Source: Arthrobacter sp. PvP023 (GTDB lineage: Bacteria; Actinomycetota; Actinomycetes; Actinomycetales; Micrococcaceae). From it: a DNA stretch of 64,000 nt. Numbering within the stretch: position 1 is the stretch's first letter; every line of letters starts with the position of its first letter. The stretch lies in NCBI RefSeq assembly GCF_017832975.1, contig NZ_JAFIBI010000001.1:2356001-2420000 (forward strand), read 5' to 3'. The translations under genes were made by a program, and so were the position numbers. The notes beneath the pieces were generated by a model. It saw only the letters and a program-made list of their open reading frames with translations. It was not told the origin of the DNA and did not search any database. This document shows positions 34,886 through 45,057 of this stretch, one piece after another.

Positions 34886-35374
34886 ATGGCAGCGCCGGCA
34901 CTTGCCGATGCGCCGCTCGCAGCAGATGCTGTGAATACGACGCCCATGAACCGGACCTCCAGTCACCTCATCTACTTTTCCTCGGCTTCCGAGAATACCC
35001 GGCGCTTCATTGAGAAGCTCGGCCGGGATGCAGCCCGGATTCCCCTGCATCAGCGTGAAACTGAACTCGTAGCTACCGAACCCTTCGTCCTGGTGGTTCC
35101 CACCTACGGAGGAACGGGCGGCGAGGGTTCAGTGCCGAAACAGGTGATCCGGTTCCTCAACAACCCGCAGAACAGGGCTCTGATCCGCGGGGTGATCGGC
35201 GCAGGAAACACGAATTTTGGGGACAACTACTGCATGGCGGGCGACATCATCGCCTTCAAATGCCAGATACCGCACCTCTACCGCTTCGAACTCATGGGGA
35301 CGCCTGAAGACGTCCGCCTGGTAAACCAAGGATTGGACAAGTTTTGGACACTACTGTCGCAGACACAGAAGTAA
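34886..35374 (+). CDS. nrdI: Flavodoxin-like NrdI
   Basis: NrdI supplies oxidant for assembling the dimanganese-tyrosyl radical of NrdF. The 162-residue protein has the NrdI core ([59 protein letters not shown]). An N-terminal extension of about 25 residues ([10 protein letters not shown]…) precedes the usual start, and the internal ATG ([13 protein letters not shown]) could be used instead. GAGG lies 9 nt before ATG 34886. Confidence 0.95.
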   Translation: MAAPALADAPLAADAVNTTPMNRTSSHLIYFSSASENTRRFIEKLGRDAARIPLHQRETELVATEPFVLVVPTYGGTGGEGSVPKQVIRFLNNPQNRALIRGVIGAGNTNFGDNYCMAGDIIAFKCQIPHLYRFELMGTPEDVRLVNQGLDKFWTLLSQTQK

Positions 35375-35376
35375 CC

Positions 35377-37560
35377 ATGCCTGAGGGTCAGGGTCCCCGC
35401 GCGGGGGCCGCCGTCGAGAAGACCGCAGAGAAGCCCGCGCTGCCCGCCGCCTACAAGGGGCTGGGCTACCACGAACTGAACGCGATGCTGAACCTGTACG
35501 GACCGAACGGGGAGATCCAGTTCGAGGCGGACCGCGAGGCCGCGCACCAGTACTTCCTGCAGCACGTGAACAACAACACCGTGTTCTTCCACGACCTGGA
35601 AGAGAAGCTCGACTACCTGGTGAAGAACCAGTACTACGAGCGCGAGACCCTCGACCAGTACACGATGAACTTCATCCGTGAACTCTTCAACCGCGCCTAC
35701 AAGAAGAAGTTCCGCTTTGAGACCTTCCTGGGCGCGTTCAAGTTCTACACGTCCTACACGCTGAAGACGTTTGACGGCAAGCGCTTCCTGGAGCGCTACG
35801 AGGACCGCGTCTGCATGGTTGCCCTGCACCTGGCCCGCGGCGACGAGCAGCTTGCCCTGCAGATGGTGGACGAGATCATCGAGGGCCGCTTCCAGCCGGC
35901 CACCCCCACGTTCCTGAACGCCGGCAAGAAGCAGCGCGGCGAGCTCGTCTCCTGCTTCCTGCTCCGCATCGAAGACAACATGGAGTCGATCGGCCGTTCC
36001 ATCAACTCCGCCCTGCAGCTGTCCAAGCGCGGCGGCGGCGTGGCGTTCGCGCTGACCAACATCCGCGAAGTCGGCGCGCCGATCAAGCAGATCGAAAACC
36101 AGTCCTCCGGCGTCATCCCCGTGATGAAGCTCCTCGAGGACAGCTTCTCCTACGCCAACCAGCTCGGTGCCCGCCAGGGTGCCGGCGCGGTGTACCTGCA
36201 CGCCCACCACCCGGACATCTACCGGTTCCTGGACACCAAGCGGGAAAACGCGGACGAAAAGATCCGCATCAAGACCCTCTCACTCGGCGTCGTGATCCCG
36301 GACATCACTTTCGAGCTGGCCAAGCGGGACGAGGACATGTACCTGTTTTCCCCGTACGACGTCGAACGCGTCTACGGCATGCCGTTCTCCGATGTCTCGG
36401 TCACCGAGAAGTACTACGAGATGGTGGACGATTCCCGGATCAAGAAGACCAAGATCAAGGCGCGCGAGTTCTTCCAGACCCTCGCCGAGATCCAGTTCGA
36501 ATCCGGCTACCCGTACATCATGTTCGAGGACACCGTGAACCGGGAAAACCCGATCGACGGCAAGATCATCATGTCCAACCTGTGCTCCGAGATCCTCCAG
36601 GTTTCGCAGCCCACCACGTACCACGATGACCTGTCCTACGACCAGACCGGCAAGGACATCTCCTGCAACCTGGGCTCGCTGAACATCGCGAAGACCATGG
36701 ATTCGCCGGACTTCGGCCTGACCATCGAGACGGCCATCCGCTCGCTCTCGGCTGTGTCGGACATGTCCAACATCACCTCGGTGCCGTCCATCGCCCGCGG
36801 CAACGACCAGAGCCACGCCATCGGCCTGGGCCAGATGAACCTGCACGGCTACCTGGCACGTGAGCGGGTGCACTACGGTTCCGAAGAGGGCCTGGACTTC
36901 ACCAACATCTACTTCTACTCGGTGGTGTACCACGCGGTCCGCGCCTCCAATAAGCTGGCCATCCAGACAGGCCAGACCTTCGGCGGCTTCGAGAAGTCCA
37001 AGTACGCCTCGGGCGAGTTCTTCGACAAGTACACGGAGCAGGAGTGGGTGCCTCAGACCGCCAAGGTTGCGGAGCTGTTCAAGAACATCCACATCCCCAC
37101 CCAGGATGACTGGCGCGAGTTGAAGGCGTCCGTCATGGAGCACGGCATCTACAACCAGAACCTGCAGGCCGTTCCGCCGACGGGCTCGATCAGCTACATC
37201 AACAACTCCACCTCCTCGATCCACCCGGTCGCGTCCAAGATCGAAATCCGCAAGGAAGGCAAGCTGGGCCGCGTGTACTACCCGGCGCCGTACCTGACGA
37301 ACGACAACCTGGAGTACTACCAGGACGCGTACGAGATCGGCTACGAGAAGGTCATCGACACCTACGCCGCTGCCACGCAGCACGTGGACCAGGGCCTGTC
37401 CCTGACGCTGTTCTTCAAGGACACCGCCACCACGCGCGACATCAACAGGGCCCAGATCTACGCCTGGAAGAAGGGCATCAAGACCATCTACTACATCCGT
37501 CTCCGCCAGCTTGCGCTGGAAGGGACCGAGGTGGAGGGCTGCGTCAGCTGCATGCTGTAA
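35377..37560 (+). CDS. nrdE: Class Ib ribonucleoside-diphosphate reductase, alpha subunit
   Basis: NrdE reduces ribonucleoside diphosphates to deoxy forms with the radical supplied by NrdF. The protein of about 727 residues shows [11 protein letters not shown], a redox Cys in GELVSCFLL, the catalytic NLCSEILQ (Asn, Cys, Glu) and the C-terminal redox pair in EGCVSCML. No N-terminal ATP cone is present, as expected for class Ib. ATG 35377 lies 2 nt after the nrdI stop. TTG 35344, with AAGGA 11 nt upstream, is an alternative that would overlap nrdI. Confidence 0.97.
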   Translation: MPEGQGPRAGAAVEKTAEKPALPAAYKGLGYHELNAMLNLYGPNGEIQFEADREAAHQYFLQHVNNNTVFFHDLEEKLDYLVKNQYYERETLDQYTMNFIRELFNRAYKKKFRFETFLGAFKFYTSYTLKTFDGKRFLERYEDRVCMVALHLARGDEQLALQMVDEIIEGRFQPATPTFLNAGKKQRGELVSCFLLRIEDNMESIGRSINSALQLSKRGGGVAFALTNIREVGAPIKQIENQSSGVIPVMKLLEDSFSYANQLGARQGAGAVYLHAHHPDIYRFLDTKRENADEKIRIKTLSLGVVIPDITFELAKRDEDMYLFSPYDVERVYGMPFSDVSVTEKYYEMVDDSRIKKTKIKAREFFQTLAEIQFESGYPYIMFEDTVNRENPIDGKIIMSNLCSEILQVSQPTTYHDDLSYDQTGKDISCNLGSLNIAKTMDSPDFGLTIETAIRSLSAVSDMSNITSVPSIARGNDQSHAIGLGQMNLHGYLARERVHYGSEEGLDFTNIYFYSVVYHAVRASNKLAIQTGQTFGGFEKSKYASGEFFDKYTEQEWVPQTAKVAELFKNIHIPTQDDWRELKASVMEHGIYNQNLQAVPPTGSISYINNSTSSIHPVASKIEIRKEGKLGRVYYPAPYLTNDNLEYYQDAYEIGYEKVIDTYAAATQHVDQGLSLTLFFKDTATTRDINRAQIYAWKKGIKTIYYIRLRQLALEGTEVEGCVSCML

Positions 37561-37565
37561 CCCCC

Positions 37566-37587
37566 GTGGTCGAGCCTGTCGAGACCA
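37566..37587. repeat. Short palindromic intergenic repeat, REP-like
   Basis: GTGGTCGAGCCTGTCGAGACCA folds on itself (TGGTC…GACCA with TCGA blocks). As I recall, close variants of GGTCTCGACAAGCTCGACC are scattered between genes in many Micrococcales genomes. Only this copy is evident in the window. Confidence 0.5.
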
Positions 37588-37595
37588 TAGCTTGA

Positions 37596-37632
37596 GTACG
37601 ACGGCGGGCGCCCGCCCGCCGTCGTACGCTTT
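37596..37632 (+). terminator. Strong hairpin between nrdE and nrdF (possible attenuator)
   Basis: A 15-bp perfect stem (37596-37610 with 37613-37627, loop realistically larger than 2 nt) is followed by CTTTAACTT. Its weak T tract suggests partial termination or RNA stabilisation rather than a full stop. Confidence 0.65.
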
Positions 37633-37634
37633 AA

Positions 37635-38642
<1,008 letters not shown>

Positions 38643-38679
38643 GTCTTCTTGTTCTTCGAGGTTCAGCCGACCTCCCTTG

Positions 38680-38713
38680 AAAGCCGCGCCGCATCCTGTG
38701 GCGCGGCTTTCTT
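38680..38713 (+). terminator. Intrinsic terminator after nrdF
   Basis: An 11-bp perfect stem (38680-38690 with 38700-38710) with a 9-nt loop ends in TTTCTT. It closes the nrd cluster 37 nt after the nrdF stop. Confidence 0.85.
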
Positions 38714-38731
38714 GCGCGACCGCACACCACA

Positions 38732-39150
38732 ATGTGTCGAGGAGAGTATCCTTTTCGTGGTCGCCGCCCACGCGCGTCTCCTGTTCCGGAGCCACTCTTG
38801 ACGCTTGCCGGACTGGCCTTCGTTGCGTACGCCGTGGTCTTCCTTGACATCAGCCATCTGCACATTGCGCTCAGCGGCTTCATCTCTGTGACAGGACTGG
38901 CCATCGCGGGCCTGTCCTGGTGCGGGGTGGGCCGAGGTGAACGGTGGGCCTTCGCAACAGCCGTTATGGTCCCGACCGTCGGGCTCGCAGTGGCCCTCCC
39001 CGCCCATTACCCGTGGGGTCTGGCCACGCTTGGGCAGCTGGGCCCGGTCTAACCTCACTGTCCTGATTTTCCTGGCTGGGGCCGGGGCCGCCTACAGGGG
39101 GATGCGAAGCCCTGCGATGAACCGGGCTGCCGGCGATGGTGGAGGTGAGT
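38732..39150 (+). pseudogene. Frameshifted small membrane protein
   Basis: The frame from ATG 38732 encodes three hydrophobic helices (LTLAGLAFVAYAVVFLDI, HIALSGFISVTGLAIAGLSW, WAFATAVMVPTVGLAVAL) and then HYPWGLATLGQLGPV before a TAA at 39050-39052. The next frame continues directly with NLTVLIFLAGAGAAYRGMR, plainly the missing fourth helix and its positive end. Removing one A from the TAA region joins them as GPVYLTVLIF. So one inserted base breaks the gene. The N-terminal 18 residues are also atypical. Beyond the frameshift the frame stays open into the next gene. Family not identified. Confidence 0.7.
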
Positions 39151-39155
39151 CAGAC

Positions 39156-39613
39156 ATGACTGAACGGACCTACCCGCAGGGCGTCCCATGTTGGATCGAT
39201 ACCGGGCAATCTGACGTCGAGGCCGCCGCAGAGTTCTACTTAGGACTCTTCGGCTGGACATTCGAAGACGTCACGCGGCCGGGAGTACCGGGCCGTCACT
39301 TGATAGCAAAGCTCAACGGCCAGGACGTCGGCGGGTTGGCCAGCACCCAGGGCGGTGCCGCGGTGTGGAGCACCTACATAGCCGTCGAGGACGCGGATGT
39401 CGCAGTGCAGCGGTCGGTTGCTGCCGGTGCCGCGGTGCGATCGGCGCCTGCCGATGCGGGCGAAGGCGACGGAAGTGCGGTGCTGACCGATGCCGGCGAC
39501 TGGGCGCCCAGGTCCTCCGCCAAAACGAAACCAAGTGGACGCTTACAGTACTGATCCGGGACCCCCAGGGAGCGGAGTTCACTGTCAGCCAGTTCACGCC
39601 CCCGTCGGGATGA
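39156..39613 (+). pseudogene. Decayed two-domain VOC (glyoxalase-like) protein
   Basis: ATG 39156 after GGAGG starts MTERTYPQGVPCWIDTGQSDVEAAAEFYLGLFGWTF, a typical VOC first domain. The frame ends at 39554 with a nonsense tail (WAPRSSAKTKPSGRLQY). From about 39505 the +1 frame reads GAQVLRQNETKWTL and TVLIRDPQGAEFTVSQFTPPSG to a TGA at 39611-39613, the usual end of the second VOC domain. Such proteins are normally about 250 residues, so about 100 residues were lost and the junction is frameshifted. A truncated protein may still be made. Confidence 0.7.
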
Positions 39614-39652
39614 ACCGTCCTGCACAAATGCCGCAAGGGTGACCCGGCCTGG

Positions 39653-40528
39653 TCAGCCCTTGGAGTCCGTGTCGAGAACGGTGACGTCCAGGGGCATGCG
39701 CTTGGCGCGGCGGAGGCGTCCGGAGACTAAATTGCGCACCCCGCGGGTCACCATGTTCGTCTTGGTCAGATACCGGAACTCGCCTGCGTCCGACGTTACG
39801 AGGTCCAGAAGCGGGCGCGCGGCTTCGTCGGGCGTCTGCCCCCATAGTCCGACGACGACCTGCAGGCCGCCCAGTCGATGCTCATACCCCGGCTGGGTCG
39901 TAACGTGCCCCAACATGTCTGTCACCACCAGGCCCGGGTTCATGCCATGCACCCGGACGCCGGTGCCTCGGGTCTCCAGCCGCAACGTCTCGGTGAACTG
40001 GCGGACCCACCGCTTACTCGACGCATACGCGTTCTGTAGCGCCACCGGCCCCTGGTCGCCTTGGCCGTACACGTTGACAAGGTCGCCGCGGCCTTGGCCG
40101 AGGAAGACCGGCAACGCAACCCTGGACCCGTGGAACGTGCCGAGGATGTTCGTACGAACCACCCGCGTGAAGTCGTCGACCGGCGTGGACGCCGTGGGCC
40201 CGAAGACACCGGAGACTCCGGCATTGTTGACCCAGATGTCAAGCGTCCCATGGTTTTGGGCCTCGTCGCGCAGGGCCTCGACGTCGGCCAGGTCAGCAGT
40301 GTCGCAGCGACGTCCGGACGCCGCGATCCCTTCCGCGTGCAGGATCTCGACGGCGGCCGCGACGTCGACGTCCGACCTGGATGCCAGCACCACAGTTGCG
40401 CCGTGATGGCCCAGCAGACGGGCCATCGCAAACCCCAGACCGCGTGTCGAGCCCGTCACGACGGCTACGCGTCCGCGGAAGACTCGTCGTTGCAGGGACA
40501 CTTCCGGGGTGCCGTTAGCGGTTCTCAC
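39653..40528 (-). CDS. Short-chain dehydrogenase/reductase
   Basis: The SDR of about 291 residues has the cofactor motif VTGSTRGLGFAMARLL, a following VLASRSDVDVA (Ser-Arg favours NADP), DIWVNNAGVSG and the catalytic YASSK. The last 60 residues extend past the usual core. The substrate is unknown. GTG 40528 overlaps the TGA of the upstream SnoaL-like gene by GTGA, so the two are probably co-translated. The open frame continues to 40567 but that part lies inside the upstream gene. Confidence 0.92.
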   Translation of the reverse strand: MRTANGTPEVSLQRRVFRGRVAVVTGSTRGLGFAMARLLGHHGATVVLASRSDVDVAAAVEILHAEGIAASGRRCDTADLADVEALRDEAQNHGTLDIWVNNAGVSGVFGPTASTPVDDFTRVVRTNILGTFHGSRVALPVFLGQGRGDLVNVYGQGDQGPVALQNAYASSKRWVRQFTETLRLETRGTGVRVHGMNPGLVVTDMLGHVTTQPGYEHRLGGLQVVVGLWGQTPDEAARPLLDLVTSDAGEFRYLTKTNMVTRGVRNLVSGRLRRAKRMPLDVTVLDTDSKG

Positions 40529-40923
40529 TCGGTCACGGTGTCGGCGTGCCGATGCGCCACCTTCCATCCGCCGTCTTCACGGCGGTAGACCTGGGTGGCG
40601 CGCAGGGTGTAGCTGCGCGGCTGACCGTCCACGGAGGTGGAGACATGCTCCAGGCCGGCGGTGTATGCCATGGCGCCGGCCACGTCATAGGCCTGTAATT
40701 CGAAACTGTAGGACGTGCAGTTGGAGAAGGACTTCTCCAGGGCGGCGAAGGCTTCTTCAATCTCCTCACGGCCGTACGCATTGCGCCATGCGCCCAGGAT
40801 GCTTACGGGTTCATTCCGGGACCATAGTGCCCGCCGGGGTGTCGCATCGCCGTCATGAAGCGCCCGTTCCGCTTCGTGCAGCGCGGACTTAACCCAGGCT
40901 AAGAAATCTTCGGCGTCGGTCAT
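40525..40923 (-). CDS. SnoaL-like / NTF2-fold protein (DUF4440 type)
   Basis: The 132-residue protein has the small cone-shaped NTF2-like pattern, with helix AEDFLAWVKSALHEAERALHD, SRNEPVSILGAWRNAYGREEIEEAF, then strands ending TQVYRREDGGWKVAHRHADTV. The GGWKVAHRH end is characteristic of SnoaL/DUF4440 proteins. It may be an enzyme or a binding protein, which sequence alone does not settle. It is upstream of and overlaps the SDR gene. Confidence 0.88.
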   Translation of the reverse strand: MTDAEDFLAWVKSALHEAERALHDGDATPRRALWSRNEPVSILGAWRNAYGREEIEEAFAALEKSFSNCTSYSFELQAYDVAGAMAYTAGLEHVSTSVDGQPRSYTLRATQVYRREDGGWKVAHRHADTVTE

Positions 40924-40998
40924 ATCTCAGTATGCATCCGGGCCGGGGCATTGCACAGTGCGTCGAGGGGCGCGCAGAAACGGCACCAAGGTGGTCGA

Positions 40999-42597
40999 TC
41001 AGACCCGTTGGAGCATGAGCTCTTCAGGGAGGAAGTGGTCCAAGGGCATTGGCCACGGCATATCGTCAACGGCTGGGGCGGGGAGCCGGTACGCGGACGT
41101 GAATAAGTGCCATTCCGGGAAGGGATCCTGCGGTAGTGCCGAGTCGGATTCCGGGAGTGCGTCCCCGATCATCAGGTTGTCCGGCCATCGGGGTGGCTCC
41201 CAGTCCTGGTGTTCACTGGGGTAGTGCCGCCCTGCCGGCGAAGTCCACCCGGGCGGGTTGTCCTTGCTGGCACCGGCTGGTGTCCAGGCAGAGCTGTGTT
41301 TGAGGCGGTGGTGCTTGCGGCATGGCTGGCCCAGGTTGGAGATGCCGGTGGTGCCGCCGTCGGCCCAGGCCAGGAGGTGGTCGGCTTCGTTGTCCAGTGA
41401 CTGGTTGCTGCAGCCGGGGAACGGGCATCTGCCGTCGCGGAGGCGGAGCCACTGACGTTGGGCCTTCGTGAGCCGGTAGCTGGTCCGTCCGATTTCCAGC
41501 GGGGCACCGTCGCGCGGGTCGACCAGGACGCGGTGGAAGGAATCGGCGCCGTCGGCGATCAGGCGGCGGGCCGTGGACGGCGGGATCGGCCCGTACCCGT
41601 CCAGCATGGCCGGTTCATCCGTGGCGCCCAGCATTGACAAGACCGGGACAGTGATGAGGACCTGCGCCCTCGGGGACGGGACGTCTCCGGCCAGTTCCCC
41701 ACCCAAGCCGGTGCCGCCGTCGGCCGTTCCGTCAGCGGTTCCGCCGCCGATGGCGTGGCCGCCGAGGAGCCACGTGGCGGCGATGTCGGCGCGGAGCTGG
41801 GTGAGGGTCCTGGCCTCGTCCGGGCTTTGCAGGGAGCGCGCGGCGGCGGTGGTCCGTTCCCAGATTCCCGCAGCTGTGTCGGCGGGAAGGTAGGCGGAGA
41901 GCCATGCCATGCCGTCCCGGTCCGGGTGGTACTCGCCCCGCCGGTCCCCGGCACTCTTGGTGTGGCGTGTTTCGATGCTGACCGGGTGGTGGCGTTCCCG
42001 CCAGGTGCGTGCCTTGGCCCGGAAGCGGGACGGGACGAGGTCCCCGGCTGTGCATCCGCGGGCGGGGTTGGGGGCTTCGGGATTCAGGAAGTGCGCTTCC
42101 AGGGCGGCCGCTCCGGCGGGATCCAGGCTGGTGGTTTCGTCGACGATGATCCGGGCGTGCTGCCAGGAGATCTTCCCGGCCCGCAGTGCCGCCAGCGTCA
42201 GCGGGAGCGAGGTTGTCAGTGCCAGGGAGTCGGACAGGAGGGCTCCGGCGGAACGTTCGCTGACGGTCAGGACGCAGGCGACCTCGGCAACGGTGGCCAT
42301 CTCCTGGGCGGTGCGGTCCTGCAGGGATGCCGCCGGTGATGCCAAAGCCCTGGTTGCCTCCACATAGTCGGCAGCCAGCCTGACTTTCAGCGCGGCGGTC
42401 CGGGCTTCCAGCCGGGCCAATTCGGCGAGTCCGTCCAGGCAGTCATCTGCCAGATCCCGCAGCGGATCGGTGCCGGGCGGACCGGCCCGGTCCATGCCGG
42501 TTTCGATAATGGACGAAAGCGCAGCAGTGGAGGCCAGGACGGCCGCCATGGCCTCCCTCATCTCCCCGCTCCAGGCTGTGCTGCTGTCCATACCCAC
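40999..42597 (-). CDS. DUF222 and HNH endonuclease signature protein
   Basis: The 532-residue protein has a DUF222 domain over about residues 50-330. A C-terminal HNH motif follows (CPFPGCSNQSLDNEADHLLAW and GQPCRKHHRLKH) with four cysteines able to bind zinc. These '13E12-like' proteins occur in many copies per actinobacterial genome. Mobility has been proposed but not shown for most of them. There are no flanking repeats here. The gene stands alone on the minus strand. Confidence 0.92.
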   Translation of the reverse strand: MGMDSSTAWSGEMREAMAAVLASTAALSSIIETGMDRAGPPGTDPLRDLADDCLDGLAELARLEARTAALKVRLAADYVEATRALASPAASLQDRTAQEMATVAEVACVLTVSERSAGALLSDSLALTTSLPLTLAALRAGKISWQHARIIVDETTSLDPAGAAALEAHFLNPEAPNPARGCTAGDLVPSRFRAKARTWRERHHPVSIETRHTKSAGDRRGEYHPDRDGMAWLSAYLPADTAAGIWERTTAAARSLQSPDEARTLTQLRADIAATWLLGGHAIGGGTADGTADGGTGLGGELAGDVPSPRAQVLITVPVLSMLGATDEPAMLDGYGPIPPSTARRLIADGADSFHRVLVDPRDGAPLEIGRTSYRLTKAQRQWLRLRDGRCPFPGCSNQSLDNEADHLLAWADGGTTGISNLGQPCRKHHRLKHSSAWTPAGASKDNPPGWTSPAGRHYPSEHQDWEPPRWPDNLMIGDALPESDSALPQDPFPEWHLFTSAYRLPAPAVDDMPWPMPLDHFLPEELMLQRV

Positions 42598-42668
42598 AGC
42601 ATCTCTGGAGCCACTGACATTATTGATGCGGCTGCTGGAACCGCCATCAGCCGTTGCCGCCCTAGGCG

Positions 42669-43223
42669 TTATGTTTCCTTCGGCCGGTAATAGGAGGACC
42701 CCGAAGGGGTCCGTTCCAACAGGCCGAAGTCGACCATGTAACGGCGCAGCAGCACGACATCGTCCGTATAACTGAGAAGCCGTTCATTGACCTGTCGTTC
42801 CGATAGGTCTTCGTCGGGCCTGATGGAATTGCTGAGAATCCAGGCGAGGAGCTCCCGTCGTTCCGCCTTGTTGGCCGGATACCGCTCGATCCTGCCCAAG
42901 CGCAAAAACCGGTCCAATCCGGTCTGCGGCTGTCGCCGGGGTTGTTGCGTGAGAAGGCGGCGGAAGATCGCCCCGGAAGCCTCCAGCTCGCCGGCAGCGT
43001 TGGGTTCGACGAGCCCGGACTCGAGCAGGGCAGTAACGGCCCGGTTTCGCCGCTGTTCGTTCAGATCAGCGATCGCTTCCGGGAGCTTGGCGCCGAGCAC
43101 TACTTGAGCGTAAGCCGTCCGTGCATCATCGTTGCCGAGGGCTGCCAGCACCCGCCGCCAGTGCGGTCCGCCTTGCCTCGCTGGCCCGCTCCCGCCATCA
43201 TCCCCGCTCTGCGTCTTGACCAC
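42669..43223 (-). CDS. DUF2087 domain protein
   Basis: The 184-residue protein has a C-terminal DUF2087 domain (GLDRFLRLGRIERYPANKAE, LSERQVNERLLSYTDDVVLL, RRYMVDFGLLERTPSGSSYY). It is preceded by an N-terminal winged-helix-like part (WRRVLAALGNDDARTAYAQVVLG). DUF2087 is a small winged-helix-like module often fused to ArsR-type DNA-binding domains, so a DNA-binding role is likely. The target is unknown. Confidence 0.88.
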   Translation of the reverse strand: MVKTQSGDDGGSGPARQGGPHWRRVLAALGNDDARTAYAQVVLGAKLPEAIADLNEQRRNRAVTALLESGLVEPNAAGELEASGAIFRRLLTQQPRRQPQTGLDRFLRLGRIERYPANKAERRELLAWILSNSIRPDEDLSERQVNERLLSYTDDVVLLRRYMVDFGLLERTPSGSSYYRPKET

Positions 43224-43385
43224 CTGTACTCCTAGCCGCGTGCTTGGTTACCCTGCAAGATCGTAGCCTCCGTCCGACTGTGACCGACAGGGACTGCGGG
43301 CGGGCGCTGGCTGCGCCGCATCGAAAGGCTGTTTCCCCGGCCCTGAACCGGCACGACGGCGGCCGTTGGCGGGGGGACGGCCCGC

Positions 43386-44081
43386 TCACGGTGTGAGCGG
43401 CCCCCGGAGGACGCGAAGCGCAAGGTCTGCGTCGCCGTCGATGATCGCCCCGTCTTTGAGGCTGGCCCTGCCCCAGAGGCCGAAGTACATGTCCGCTACC
43501 GACGCGGTGACAGACGCCGCCGCGGTACCGCTGCCCACCGTCCACGCGCCCGCCCCCGCCACATGGAACGCGACCGCTTGCTCCGGTGGCTGCATCCGCT
43601 CCAATCGCAGCTGTCGCGGGGTGAATATCGACAGGACCTCGTCGGCGCCGTCGAGCATGAAGTCCGCGGCGGGAACCGGCGCAGCAAGTCCGGACGCCCG
43701 GCTGGCGTCGATGAGGTGGATGGCATGCTCGTGCGCCTGGCGTCTAAGCCAGAAACCCGCCGTGCGTGGCGGAGGTCCAAAGTTCCAGCACGGTGCCGCG
43801 GGCTCAAGGGACGCCATCGTCTCTAAGAACGGTTCAGTGCCCTCGATGAACCATGCGGCGGCACCCGCGGCCGGGGGTGCCGGCTCGTCAACGTAATTCC
43901 CGCCACGAACCACAGCGGCAGCCCAGCGTTCGATGGAACCGAGGTGCCCGAAAAGCTGTTCGAGTGTCCAGCCGGGGCACGCCGGAACGGAACGGGACAG
44001 CACATCGTCGGGCTGGCGGGCGAGTGCCGTGAGACTGTCCAGGAAACCGGCCAGCTCGGCGAGGTAGCGATCGGGCGACAT
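43386..44081 (-). CDS. Maleylpyruvate isomerase family mycothiol-dependent protein
   Basis: The 231-residue protein has a DinB-like N-terminal helical bundle (SVPACPGWTLEQLFGHLGSIERWAA) with metal-ligand His residues there and in RRQAHEHAIHLIDA. A C-terminal MDMPI domain follows (FHVAGAGAWTVGSGTAAAS). Members use mycothiol, the actinobacterial thiol, for isomerisation or detoxification. The substrate is unknown. It diverges from the amino-acid ABC operon across about 120 bp. Confidence 0.9.
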   Translation of the reverse strand: MSPDRYLAELAGFLDSLTALARQPDDVLSRSVPACPGWTLEQLFGHLGSIERWAAAVVRGGNYVDEPAPPAAGAAAWFIEGTEPFLETMASLEPAAPCWNFGPPPRTAGFWLRRQAHEHAIHLIDASRASGLAAPVPAADFMLDGADEVLSIFTPRQLRLERMQPPEQAVAFHVAGAGAWTVGSGTAAASVTASVADMYFGLWGRASLKDGAIIDGDADLALRVLRGPLTP

Positions 44082-44199
44082 GACATGAGCCTACGGGGCA
44101 ACTGTTCTCCCCAAAAGCAGATCTTGCTATCGTCGGAAGTGGACTGCCGGCGTGTGGTACAGCTGGCGAGCCCTTCCGGCTACAGGACGAAGGTTCAGC

Positions 44200-45021
44200 A
44201 TGAAGCGCACACGCCTTTCCGCTCTCGGCCTCGTTGCAGCGGCAGCCCTTGCCTTGGCCGGCTGCGGGTCCGGGTCCACCACCCCGTCCGGCTCGGCGCC
44301 GACGGGCGGCGCGGACACCTCCCTGAGTGACGTCAAGAGCGCCGGCGAGCTCAAGATCGGCACGGAAGGCACCTACAAACCCTTTTCCTTCCACGCTGAG
44401 GGCAGCGGCGAACTGACCGGTTACGACGTCGAGATCATCACCGCCGTCGCCGGGAAGCTCGGGGTGAAGCCCTCCTTCCAGGAAACCCAGTTCGACGCCA
44501 TCTTCGCCGGCCTGGAGGCCAAAAGGTTCGATGTCGTGGCCAACCAGGTTTCGATCACCGACGAACGCAAGGCGAAATACGAATTCTCCGCGCCGTACAC
44601 GGTGAGCACCGGCGTTATTGTCACCAAGGCCGATGACGGCAGCATCAGCTCCTTCGACAGCCTCAAGGGCAAGACCACTGCGCAATCGCTGACCAGCAAC
44701 TGGTACAAACTGGCGCAGGAGAGCGGCGCCAATGTTGAGGCCGTGGAAGGCTGGGCGCAGGCGGTCACGCTACTCAAACAGGGACGCGTCGACGCCACCA
44801 TCAACGACAAACTGACCTATCTGGACTACCAAAAGACCGCGAAGGACAGCGACATCAAGATCGCCGCCGAGACCACGGACAAGTCGCTCAGCGCCCTCGC
44901 CTTCCGCAAGGGGTCAACGAGCCTGGCCGAGGCCGTGAACAAGGCCCTCAACGAGCTGCAAACCGACGGCACCCTGACCAAAATTTCGCAGAAGTACTTT
45001 GACGCGGACGTTTCGAAGTAG
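44200..45021 (+). CDS. Amino-acid ABC transporter solute-binding lipoprotein
   Basis: The lipoprotein signal peptide ends LALAGC (Cys 22). The mature part is a family 3 solute-binding protein (GELKIGTEGTYKPFSFHAE, LTGYDVEIITAVAGKLGVKP, FDVVANQVSITDERKAKYEFS). Related proteins bind cystine or other polar amino acids. ATG 44200 directly precedes the signal peptide. The permease follows 36 nt later and the ATPase after that, so the importer is complete. Confidence 0.94.
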   Translation: MKRTRLSALGLVAAAALALAGCGSGSTTPSGSAPTGGADTSLSDVKSAGELKIGTEGTYKPFSFHAEGSGELTGYDVEIITAVAGKLGVKPSFQETQFDAIFAGLEAKRFDVVANQVSITDERKAKYEFSAPYTVSTGVIVTKADDGSISSFDSLKGKTTAQSLTSNWYKLAQESGANVEAVEGWAQAVTLLKQGRVDATINDKLTYLDYQKTAKDSDIKIAAETTDKSLSALAFRKGSTSLAEAVNKALNELQTDGTLTKISQKYFDADVSK

Positions 45022-45057
45022 CCACGTGGAAGCCGGCGGCGAACGCAGCATCAGAGC

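Noticed and set aside
40999..42597. Mobile element based on the HNH endonuclease motif
   Set aside because: DUF222/HNH proteins are common chromosomal genes in actinobacteria, and no terminal repeats, target duplications, intron features or transposase are seen.
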